NCBI RefSeq assembly: GCF_964355755.1
Contig: NC_092673.1
Coordinates: forward strand, 32,311,648 to 32,375,647
Direction: 5' to 3'
DNA: 64,000 bases
From: Antedon mediterranea
Lineage: Eukaryota; Echinodermata; Crinoidea; Comatulida; Antedonidae
Below, one piece after another: positions 12,901 through 24,250 of this stretch. Numbering within the stretch: position 1 is the stretch's first letter; every line of letters begins with the position of its first letter. Position numbers and translations under genes: made by a program. Under the pieces are notes generated by a model. That model saw only the letters and a program-made list of their open reading frames with translations. It ran no database searches and was not told the origin of the DNA.

Positions 12901-15900
12901 GATAGGAATGGACAGACTAAGATAGGAATGGACAGACTAAGATAGGAATGGACAGACTAAGATAGGAATGGACAGACTACGACAAGAATGGACAGACTAA
13001 GATAGGAATGGATGGACAGACTAAGATAATGGACAGACTAAGATAGGAATGGATGGACAGACTAAGATAATGGACAGACTAAGATAGGAATGGATGGACA
13101 GACTAAGATAATGGACAGACTAAGATAGGAATTGATGGACAGACTAAGATAATGGACAGACTAAGATAGGAATGGATGGACAGACTAAGATAATGGACAG
13201 ACTAAGATAGGAATGGATGGACAGACTAAGATAGGAATGGACAGACTAAGATAGGAATGGACAGACTACGACAAGAATGGACAGACTAAGATAGGAATGG
13301 ATGGACAGACTAAGATAATGGACAGACTAAGATAGGAATGGATGGACAGACTAAGATAGGAATGGACAGACTAAGATAGGAATGGACAGACTACGACAAG
13401 AATGGACAGACTAAGATAGGAATGGATGGACAGACTAAGATAATGGACAGACTAAGATAGGAATGGATGGACAGACTAAGATAGGAATGGACAGACTACG
13501 ATAAGAATGGACAGACTAAGATAGGAATGGATGGACAGACTAAGATAATGGACAGACTAAGATAGGAATGGATGGACAGACTAAGATAGGAATGGACAGA
13601 CTAAGATAGGAATGGATGGACTAAGATAGGAATGGACAGACTAAGATAGGAATGGACAGACTAAGATAGGAATGGACAGACTAAGATAGGAATGGACAGA
13701 CTAAGATAGGAATGGACAGACTAAGATAGGAATGAATGGACAGACTAAGATAGGAATGGACAGACTAAGATAGGAATGGACAGACTAATATAGGAATGGA
13801 CAGACTAAGATAGGAATGGACAGACTAAGATAGGAATGGACAGACTAAGATAGGAATGGATAGACTACGACAAGAATGGACAGACTAAGATAGGAATGGA
13901 CAGACTAAGATAGGAATGGACAGACTAAGATAGGAATGGACAGACTAAGATAGGAATGGACAGACTAAGATAGGAATGGACAGACTACGACAAGAATGGA
14001 CAGACTAAGATAGGAATGGATGGACAGACTAAGATAATGGACAGACTAAGATAGGAATGGATGGACAGACTAAGATAATGGACAGACTAAGATAGGAATG
14101 GATGGACAGACTAAGATAATGGACAGACTAAGATAGGAATGGATGGACAGACTAAGATAATGGACAGACTAAGATAGGAATGGATGGACAGACTAAGATA
14201 ATGGACAGACTAAGATAGGAATGGATGGACAGACTAAGATAGGAATGGACAGACTAAGATAGGAATGGACAGACTACGACAAGAATGGACAGACTAAGAT
14301 AGGAATGGATGGACAGACTAAGATAATGGACAGACTAAGATAGGAATGGATGGACAGACTAAGATAGGAATGGACAGACTACGATAAGAATGGACAGACT
14401 AAGATAGGAATGGATGGACAGACTAAGATAATGGACAGACTAAGATAGGAATGGATGGACAGACTAAGATAGGAATGGACAGACTAAGATAGGAATGGAT
14501 GGACTAAGATAGGAATGGACAGACTAAGATAGGAATGGACAGACTAAGATAGGAATGGACAGACTACGATAAGAATGGACAGACTAAGATAGGAATGGAT
14601 GGACAGACTAAGATAATGGACAGACTAAGATAGGAATGGATGGACAGACTAAGATAGGAATGGACAGACTAAGATAGGAATGGATGGACTAAGATAGGAA
14701 TGGACAGACTAAGATAGGAATGGACAGACTAAGATAGGAATGGACAGACTAAGATAGGAATGAATGGACAGACTAAGATAGGAATGGATGGACAGACTAC
14801 GATAAGAATGGACAGACTAAGATAGGAATGGATGGACTAAGATAGGAATGGACAGACTAAGATAGGAATGGATGGACAGACTAAGATAGGAATGGACAGA
14901 CTAAGATAGGAATGGACAGACTAAGATAGGAATGGACAGACTAAGATAGGAATGGATGGACTAAGATAGGAATGGACAGACTAAGATAGGAATGGATGGA
15001 CTAAGATAGGAATGGACAGACTAAGATAGGAATGAATGGACAGACTAAGATAGGAATGGACAGACTAAGATAGGAATGGACAGACTAAGATAGGAATGAA
15101 TGGACAGACTAAGATAGGAATGGACAGACTAAGATAGGAATGGACAGACTAAGATAGGAATGGACAGACTAAGATAGGAATGGATGGACTAAGATAGGAA
15201 TGGACAGACTAAGATAGGAATGAATGGACAGACTAAGATAGGAATGGACAGACTAAGATAGGAATGGACAGACTAAGATAGGAATGAATGGACAGACTAA
15301 GATAGGAATGGACAGACTAAGATAGGAATGGACAGACTAAGATAGGAATGGACAGACATATTGACAGACTTGTGCTAAGGTGAGGAGCATCTACTAAAGC
15401 CTAAGCCTCATAGATAGATTCCAGTAAAGACTATGAGCTGGTGCAACACACCAGGGTAAGTGGTCTGTTGTTGAGATGCTTGTGTTTGTATCCGTGGTCT
15501 ATTCATAATGAGGAGGTTCGATGATATTGATTATAACATTATTTCATTTATTGTATAATTAATCAACAGGGTGAATGTGTGCAAACAATAAAGACAAAAG
15601 GCATTTATGCGAACTCTACACTGCCGTACTTTGAGAAAAGGCATTATCTACATTTTTTTCGAAATTGAGATTTTTGTCTTATTTGATTCTTAAGGGCATA
15701 ACTTAACATCTGAATTGAGCATACATGGCATATTTTTGTTTGATGTTCTTCTCAAGACTATACATTTAGAAATAGAATATTATTTGTATGTTTTTTATAA
15801 TAAACAAAAACGTGTTTTGCTCATTTACTCAAAAGTAGCTTTTTGTAGATAATGCCTTTTCTCTAAGTATGGCAGTACAGTACTCTAGATAACTTTCAAC

Positions 15901-18900
15901 AGTCATTTAGGTTTTATTTTGTGACAGCTGTAGATGCACAGTACAGTAAAATAGATTTGGACTGTATAGCTTATATTAGTTTCAGCGACAACAACTTTTG
16001 CAATTTTGTAGATTGGATGATACCAATTATAGTATAGTGCCTACAAGTTGTGTTGTGTTTACTTCTTTTAAACAGTTATTTCCTCAAATATATAAGTCAG
16101 TTCCTTATTCATGTCCTGTTTTCTTTGACAGTAGCACCATTAAAATGTATTTATAGGATAATCGATTAATCTTAAGCAGTCTTATCTTACGAGTTATTTT
16201 TATCCTCGTTTAACAATTACAAGGAACATCCTCGTATTCTCTTAGTACCCTTTAACAACACCAAATATCTCTTGAATGGTTTCACAATCCTGTCTGTATT
16301 ATATTTAGGCCTACAATGGTTTCCTGGTTTGTCATTACGGAATCCCCCTAAAACTGTTGTGGTTTGTGACTAACATTAACGTTTGCATTTATGATTGCGT
16401 AACAGCCTGGAATTTCCATTTAGAAATACAGTGAATGCAGCCAGCCTTTGCCTTTGTATACAGAATAGCTAATTATCTGCGCTGTATCTATAATTTCTCG
16501 GGTATCATAGGTAAATTATGTAATACCGCGTCACATATGCATCACATGTGACGCCAAATAATTCCATAAAGTAGACATTGCAGAGAATGTGAACTTATGA
16601 CATGCCGCAAGCGTTCTAGTGTAGCCACATGTGTATTGAACCCTGTCCAAATATTAGGCCTACCGTACAATATTTTCATATTCCCAGAACGGTAATAAAC
16701 ATTACATCTCATTATACATCCATCAATAGAGTTTAAAATCTAATTATATTGATGCCAACCAACTAGAACAATTAGAGACAATTCAAAATGCTGATTCACA
16801 TAATTTTTTTAACGAAGCGCACCGTTATTGGCCGTATGCTATACGCACAAAGTAAAGATACTAAAGGTCAATTTACACAGCTAAGAAAAGCCCGCTATAC
16901 GGGCCGCTAATGCGTTGGTCCCCTCGAAACAAATTGTAAATGTTGTCTGTCATTTTTGTATAATAGTATAATACTCAACGGAGCTATAAATTCGAACTGC
17001 CACGCTTGTTGCTATGGTTAAGGACGCTACTTTTGAGAAACACACACAGAGAAGCAATCCGGTTTGAATTAGATGAACCAGTTGAAATGTTAAACTTAGA
17101 TGTACATCATAAAATACAAATCTTGGAAATGAATGTTTTCAATATTTAGAATACTTTTTTCGAGGATTTTTGGGAGTAGTTGTTCAAATGCCTCTCAATT
17201 TGTCTTTCGTATGTCCTTTTTGTAATTGTTTGAGGTTTTGAATTGAATAAGGGTAATAATCTTAAAGCTCTGACTAGCTCAAACTAGTGACAAAAAGTGT
17301 GATGTGCCCAAATATGGTAGTGATATGCCCAAATAATATGAAGAATATTTTTTATACTATACTTTGGATCTTGATTTGAGGAATATTTCTTGTCATAATT
17401 GCTGTTATTCCAACGACTATTGTTTTTGATTAGGTCCACTGACAAAATGTATTCATCATATTTTGTACATACGGTACTTACCGTATGTTGTTTTAGGCCT
17501 GTCATTTCTTTAGCTTTTTTTATTTTGTAGGAATCATAATAAACAATCTCCCTGTTGTGTTCTGGTGTGATTGCGTTAGTTGTTAAATAATGGAGGTATA
17601 AATACCTCCATTATTACATTCAGTAATATTATTCCTACGGTTATTCCAAGGATATCCATTGTTCTAATGTTAGATAACGTCCGTTGTTTTGTGAATCCAC
17701 TATTATTTTTAGAGTTATACAATAATAGATGTTCCGATATTAGTTGTGAAGTGAAGCTGATACTTGTCGAATCATGGGCTCTACATCATAAAACGAATTC
17801 AGAGAATTTTTTCATCAGGTAGACCTACTATCATACCGGTAATTGTTATTATTCCAAGGACCATTGTGAGATGATCTGTATCCGTTGTTGATTTAGGCAT
17901 GGCCAGTTTCTCATTGTAACTTCGCAAATTTAGAAAACATTCAAGTAATGAGATCAATATACAAAAATAAAACATTAATTTTAAAGAAAGATCAAAAATA
18001 TAATTTCTTGACAGAGCACACATGACGTCCGCATTTTTACTTATCTTGTATGGGAGGCTCCATTTATTTATTGTACCAGAATAAAAAATATATATTTTAA
18101 ACATTAAATCCTAATATGATATTATTAATAAATCAATAAATGTAGTCAAATAATGGTGTTTAAATGTGTCTTTTATAGATTGTTGGGAACAGTATCGCGA
18201 TTTTATGACCCTGATCGTCACCAAACGACCTCAGGTTCATATTATTATACAGTATTTTTTATATTTTTGGAATTCAGCCAATTACCAATAACATTTGCAG
18301 TATATAACGTTGGACTTGGTTGAAGTAGTAGATGAAGTTGTAGACGTATTAGTGTGTCCATGGTAGGCAGGTGGGCTTCTCCTACATCCCCAGAGCAACT
18401 GTCGCACCATGTGATGGATGTATACGTAAATGCGCAATGTACTTAAAAATAAGTTCGGCCTAGTGCGTTTTTTTGTAATGCATATAGTGGCCTACCGTAG
18501 CGTACTTTGTTCATTTTAAGTACAAATCACAATTTAAGTATCGTATTAATTGACGCGAACCTATCAAATAAAACGCGATAGTTTACGCATTCAACGCGTG
18601 CAAGTCTATATTTGCGAGGTAAATTCAATTCGTCGCCTCCCATTGCTGCACCGGTGTCTATTATTTGAGCTCACCCTGGAGTTACATGCATGTTTTGTTT
18701 ATACTTTAACATTGTTAAAGAAAATAAACAATCGTGCTATACATGAAGGTGTGTACAAAAAGCAGCCAATTTATATAAAATCAAAACCAATCACTAACTA
18801 TATTATACTCAATTTAAAAGGGTGTTTCAAAATTATATAGGAATCTCAATTTGGAGTTGAACACAAAATGTGGTCAGTCACATGCATCAAAGAATACAGA

Positions 18901-21900
18901 GCTTTTATTGTTATGATGATATACACAACAAATGACATGACAGATGAAAACCCATCACGGACCTTGCCGTAAGCTAGATGTATACCCTTTATTTCGTGAA
19001 TTATTACGATAAAAATGAAACATTATTACGTAAATCAATTTTTGCCATGAAAAATCATTTCCGAATTATTGTTACGGTGCTTTTCATTGTGTAAATAGTT
19101 AAAGCAGGATTAAAGGACCCGGAAAGGAGTGTCGTCGTATGAGCGAATTAAGCCTGAATAAAAATACACTCTTTTGTACAAATGATGTTCAACAACCATT
19201 ATCTACGTAACACATTAATCGGACGCATGCTTTCTGTAACAATCAACAGCATTATTATGGTATCTGCAAAAACGATCAAGGCCGGCTCCATATTGAGGCA
19301 CGATCCACAAACAGAAGTTGTACTCGCCTTGTCTCATAAAAATGAAAAACGATGGAAATTATATTTGTCCTTTCTCCATTATGCCTACGAAGTTATATTA
19401 ATAATAAATACACGTGCATGAATATTGCATATCTTTAATTCATATTCATGACGTCACGAAATTATTGAATCGTATAAAAATTTTATGTCTTATCGTTTAC
19501 TATACTAGGATGGGTTTAGTTCGTACGCCCTACTATAGCTTCAGATAGATAAGGCCTTTGTCGAAATTAATGGATGATTTGCTCTGTCCTTTTGGAACAT
19601 GTTTAGTTCCGTATTGATTGACGATGGCATCAAATTATTTTGAAATATCATTATAAGAATGTAAAAACTTTTGCTTTTTGTTTCTTGAAATCCTTTCGTA
19701 GCAGGCTGATGTCGAAATATCGTATTGGTAAATATTATAGGCCTATTCATTGTTTTGAATACTTCCTAAGTTGATTCTGTTCTTTCGGTTTCATATTATT
19801 ATTAATAAATATTTTATATATTAATAAAATGCTTTTGTTGAATGATACGGGCCATTAACATAGAAATATTGCACTTATTTTTTCCCGTTTCAATAAATAT
19901 CTAACTTAATTTCCTGGTTCAACGGTACTATTGTTGGAGTGAAGAGCTACCAGAACGGTTAATAGACCTAATAATAACAGTTTCTATCACCAAAATGACT
20001 CTTGAATATGACGTAGGCCTACCCAGTAGAATTGTACGTCAATAGTCAAACAATTTAACAGGACAGCTGAGCGCGCCTTGACAAGATAGGAACAGTCCTT
20101 TGATCTTATGTCTGGCTGCGACAAATACCAACAATACACTTTACAATGTATATTCTGTCGCAGCCACAGATAAACCCTTTGATCTTCGCAGCTCAGCATC
20201 CTGTTGTTAGATTACATTGCTTCAATCAAGGCAATTTAGATTACCTGGCTTCAATACTGAATTTCCAGATTTTGTTATTACATTTCTTAATATTAGATTT
20301 TGATTAGATAGGCCTACAATCAGAATATGTTGGTGCCCGCAGTTCTCCGACATAGGCCTAATCTGTTATTTTAATGAGACTGTATCTGCTTTAGATATTA
20401 AGCGCATATTTTTCATCAACCAATTTATAAATACAATATGGTATTATATTGAAGGACAGATGGCAGTTATTCGCTGAGCTGTAGGACACACATGCTATCT
20501 GTAGGCCTAGGCCTACTAATGATTAACAAATTGATCAAAACTAACACGCGGGCCGCGCCGCAACTCATTTGCGAGTAGCCTTCCCGTCTAACTTCGTGTA
20601 GTAATATTAATATAGGCCTAGCATATCGTGTATCTTGTAATATAATCATTAAATAAAGTTTCGTTCATGGTATATACACACAACAAGATAATTATCTATT
20701 CAGATACCTAGACATGGAAAATTGGGATGTAACTGGTTGTTACTGTTGAGCGACTTGAAATACTTTTCTACGTTAGAGGCCTATTGAGTAAGTTACTCAT
20801 GAAAATTGGATTATATAGGATATAACCGGGGATATAACTTTGTGAATCTCAATTAGCACAACAAGTTATCTCTAATTCCTCGTTTCCTCTTATAGTCACA
20901 TTGATAAATCATGTATCATTATTATCTTGTCATCAGAAAAAATTGGTTCGATGTGTCACGTGCATCCCCAGGGCCTCTTCAGCAACTATGGAACAATACA
21001 TTTAGACCAAAGTGCGTCACATGCTACCCCCCCCCCCCCCCCACACACACACACATGGGAGTGAAATTACGTAATTTCACTCTTTCTGTGGCTTATAAGT
21101 AGGCCTATACCTTCAATATTTTTTTAAAAAGAAAATTTTAAGCCTCAAAACACTTTGAGATGTAAAATGATACAGGGCCGGAATAATTTATTTTTACAGC
21201 TCCCTTGATTAAGGTTCCCGCCCCCCGCCCTACTTTAAAATTAATAATATACACAAGCTCGGATGATGCAAATAAAAATTTATAATAATAACACTTCCCG
21301 GTTCCGTATTGCGAGTTAATAATTAAAAAGCCAAGGCTTTTATAATAATAACAAAGTGAGGTATTTCTGATTATTTAAACTTGAACCAAATAATAGGCTC
21401 TCCACGTGATGCATCGAAAACTACAAAAACACAATTTATTATCAAAAGTGAAAATATTCACGCTCTGTTTATTAGTAAAGCAGGCCGTATCAATTTCGAT
21501 AATTTTATACCTCTTATAGTACAAAACATATGGGAGGAAGTGCGAATAAATTGGAAATTGCTGTATATGATAGTTAAGGGGCCGGATAATGATAGATAGA
21601 TAGACTTTAAAAATATTATTTATTGGACATTTAAACGCGTTCGTCTTCTACTAGGCCTATAGTTTTATAATTAGAGAACCTTAAAACGAATTTCAAAGGG
21701 ATCGAGGTCTAACTTAAAACGAACCAACCCGAACCGTAGGATTTTAGCACGATTTTAATGTGTCTAACTATAATGGTAAACATATTTTCATGGTTGCATT
21801 TAATAACGTTCTGAAACACAGTTTTTTTTTCTTGTATATACATTTAACACGTAATAATACATTGCATAGTTCTGTGTTGTCGTTTATTAAAAGCATTCCC

Positions 21901-22098
21901 CGAAGTCGACATGACTAACCCATCCTGTATCCGATGACTCGACCATCACACTACAGCTTGCGACCGTAGGAATTAAAGTCACCCTTCACTTCCAAAAATA
22001 TACAAAGAAAAAAAAGATATTATGGTAATTTTGGATAAAATATACAATTGCAATGTCTTACCTTGGTAGTCAGCTTTGTCCAGCACAGTAGACGGCAT
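6985..22098 (-). CDS. aif1: Allograft inflammatory factor 1 (AIF1/IBA1) orthologue
   Basis: Six exons on the minus strand: 22062-22098 (ATG), 9702-9763, 9261-9327, 8453-8494, 7835-7997 and 6985-7069 (stop), all GT-AG with matching phases. They give 151 residues (vertebrate AIF1 is about 147). The protein starts MPSTVLDKADYQGG and ends PPSVKKIEDLP, both close to AIF1/AIF1L ends. Two EF-hand loops are visible: DTDDSGDLDPTD (about residues 67-78) and DLDGSGTINYHE (about 103-114). The LEKLG and MMLGKKNSIL stretches are family hallmarks. AIF1 is a cytosolic Ca2+-binding, actin-bundling adaptor; in invertebrates it is typically expressed in immune cells (established knowledge). The start is the only ATG in the first exon that fits the family N-terminus. 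The first intron is 12.3 kb and holds a 5.2-kb satellite. The fifth exon's donor is nearly touched by a MITE (7692-7828). Confidence 0.96.
7692..7828. mobile_element. MITE family A, copy 2
   Basis: TTAAGCTCTGTACACTTTCA at the left; inverted GTTTGATAGTGTAGATAGTG + CTTTAA at the right; the usual central GTGATGTGCCCA and TGGGTACATCAC pair with TGACGTCA between. It sits in AIF1 intron 5 with its edge about five bases from the splice donor of the 7835-7997 exon. Confidence 0.9.
9446..9522 (-). repeat. tRNA-derived SINE fragment
   Basis: On the minus strand there is a B-box-like TGGTTCAAATCTCAG followed by GGAGGGAG, with a weak A-box region (AGCTTAATGG) upstream. It resembles a tRNA head but cannot fold as a functional tRNA by eye. 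It directly abuts the inverted-repeat element at 9520-9660. Confidence 0.5.
9515..9660. mobile_element. MITE family D, copy 1 (diverged)
   Basis: Contains GACGCAACG..GCGAGTTGACCA at left and the inverted TTGGTCAAAC..GCTCGTTG + TGTTGCGTC at right, then GTGGGAACCACGC. The same layout in better condition is at 45441-45602. It lies in AIF1 intron 1 near exon 2. Confidence 0.65.
10178..15355. repeat. 5.2-kb satellite array, 20-bp unit GACAGACTAAGATAGGAATG
   Basis: Roughly 255 tandem copies of GACAGACTAAGATAGGAATG, very uniform. Variants are short insertions (GAATGAATGG, GGATGG), a 16-bp form lacking GGA (AAGATAATGG), a shortened GGATGGACTAAG form, and point variants (ACTACGACAAG, ACTACGATAAG). 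The variants are not random: the same series of variant units occurs from about 11059 and again from about 12851, with a third partial series from about 13860. This shows higher-order duplication of about 1.8 kb. The array lies in intron 1 of AIF1. It encodes nothing. Confidence 0.99.
15613..15886. mobile_element. MITE-like element with ~32-bp inverted ends
   Basis: Left CTGCCGTACTTTGAGAAAAG + GCATTATCTACA and right TGTAGATAATGCCTTTTCTC + TAAGTATGGCAG are inverted copies with few mismatches, about 190 bp of AT-rich DNA between. Seen once in this window. It lies in AIF1 intron 1. Confidence 0.75.
17262..17340. mobile_element. MITE family A, copy 3 (truncated)
   Basis: AAAGCTCTGACTAGCTCAAA then GTGTGATGTGCCCAAATATG and a partial repeat of ATATGCCCAAATA; the right half and right terminus are missing. 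Confidence 0.7.
17586..17615. repeat. Perfect 14-bp inverted repeat (hairpin)
   Basis: AATAATGGAGGTAT, two bases, then its exact inverse ATACCTCCATTATT. No T-run or gene end nearby, and it lies deep in an intron, so a terminator role is unlikely. Confidence 0.9.
20050..20216. mobile_element. MITE family B, copy 2
   Basis: Opposite orientation to the copy at 2881: TTTAACAGGACAGCTGAG at left, AGCATCCTGTTGTTAGATTA at right, with internal TTTGATCTTATGTCTGGCTG and CAACAATACA shared with the other copies. Internally rearranged. Confidence 0.7.
21028..21055. repeat. Poly-C tract followed by (AC)n
   Basis: About 17 C residues run directly into (AC)6; a simple-sequence tract. Confidence 0.95.
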
Positions 22099-24250
22099 TG
22101 TATTTGATGAAAGACTTTTTTTTCTCTCTGGTGATCTGAGAACTACCGCGAAAACTGATGTTAAAGATCGTCTGACCACAAATATCAGAAAACCTGTTGA
22201 TTTTATTCGTTCACACACGGAAGTAGCAAGCTAATCCGGTTGTGAACAAGGGATGTGTGCGATGTTTTTGCGTTTGTTTTGATTTTCTTCCTGATAGCAG
22301 AATGGTTGTAAAAAAAACCCTTTCCGCTTTTAGACTCTACCACTTAGATACTTAGGGGGGTGTTTCGGTTTAAAACTATACAGTGATTTTGCTATGTAGG
22401 ATATTATTCCTCAGAGAGTTTTGGTGGATATTTATCGTGCAAATTCTTTACAACTCCAAAGTATATTAAATACTATTATTAATAACACTTTTTTGAAAAC
22501 ACATTGTTTATATAGATTATAATAAATTACCGTAGTTTTTGTTTATTTTTTGAATAAAATACACGCACACGTACAATTTAGTAAACGTAAATAATAAAAA
22601 CATGTCTATCGCCCTCTATTGTCACATCAAAAGACAGTGCTCGCTTATTGACGTAACAGTTTTAAAGATATATATATTGTCCCTCTGAAAAATATTTTTT
22701 ATTTCAAATTTGTGTTTGAATGTGTCATTTTATTGTCACATAATAGTTATTTTACCTGAAAAAAATGTAATTGTCTGTCAGACAATGGTTTTTGAGTTAT
22801 AATTAAACGTTTCTTTTCTTTTTTTATGTGTGAACAAATATTATTTTTTTGTTACAGAGTCTGTGTTTCATATCAGTCACTTTAGTTTATTTTATTGCTA
22901 AGGTCAAGTCTGGTGGTCACTTCATCATGCCTAGATAGTTCATTCAAGTGTGAAGTATCATCTGACAGTGAATTATATAATATCATGGGACTCATAAATA
23001 CCACAAATGCTTTGGGATTTGTCATTCAACTGTTAGACTCTTTTCCAGACGTTTTTTGGTGGTACCTATAAATGAAAGTCGAGTATACATTTTAGCAAAA
23101 CTGTCAACCTTAGATATACTGCTGCTTTACTTTCGATTTTTTAATGAGTCATCCTCCTGGGACGTAGCGGGCTAAAGCAGCAGCGTGAAAACCTCATAAA
23201 AACTATGAAGGTAATGATTTGTAAAATTAATCAAATAAAAATTGCAAAATGTAGTTATACAAGTAGCTGAATAATAATTTATTTAAAATGTTAAAATCAC
23301 AGCATAAATAATATAGTGCCAAGTATATGTCTTGTTCTTACCTATAAAAATACTATGTACAAAATTATAACAAAGAAAAACTTTAGAATATATAAAACAA
23401 AATTATCTTCATAATTGCACTTTCATATATTTGCAATTTAAGGTAATAATTTCATTATATACACATTTGTAGATTATTAAAATAATTATATATAATTGAA
23501 TACAAAAGTTGATTACAAATTCAGGGAAGTCGCTCTTACCTGACAGATTTAAGAAAAAAGGCTTTTACAGCATATGCACACAGCTGCATTAATAAATATC
23601 ATACCTCCATACCGGGACCATTTGTATTCATTTAGCAGATAGACACATGCATTTACTGCATCATTTAGCCTGAAGAAAGTGTTGCTACTAACTTAAATAC
23701 TCTCTGGCTAACAATCAAATACTCTTGAATACCATAAGAAAGCTGTATTTTAAGTGGAAAGCACCTCATATCTACAGGTTTAAAAATCAACCATGTTATA
23801 AACCGTCTAAACATGTCAGGTTGACATTCCGAAGAATTCATAGCAGTGGCGAATTGGCTAGAGCACTCATTGGCTAAACACAGGGCCCTATAGCTTAAGG
23901 GGCCTCAGACATGGGCAGCCCAATGCAACCCAGCGTTGAAGGGCTTTGATTTGTCTCAAAACTGTGAATAAGTACTGTTTGTGTAGGGAAATACATGAAT
24001 TGCAAATGATTATGGATACATGGAGAAACGGGAAGGAACCGGTGGGAATAAGATATGAAACAAGCAGTCGTCTTGGGACCGTGGTACTTACTGCCTCTGC
24101 TATAGCTAGGAAATCCGAAAATTCAGAATCTTTATTGCAATCTCCCTCTTTACATTTTAAGTATCGTTTGCTGGTTTGTCCGGTGCTTGACCAGTGACTT
24201 AGAAAACCATTCTACCTGATAACATGTTAAAGTTTCTTGTGCATGTGTCT

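Larger units (their letters stand above)
15887..22061. other. Remainder of AIF1 intron 1
   Basis: AT-rich, with no coding region I can support; the open frames are short and lack family features. It holds a partial MITE A (17262-17340), a 30-bp perfect hairpin (17586-17615), a MITE B copy (20050-20216) and a C-tract plus AC microsatellite (about 21028-21055). Confidence 0.6.

Noticed and set aside
10178-15355. CRISPR-like array
   Set aside because: Repeats are contiguous without spacers and the window is plainly eukaryotic.
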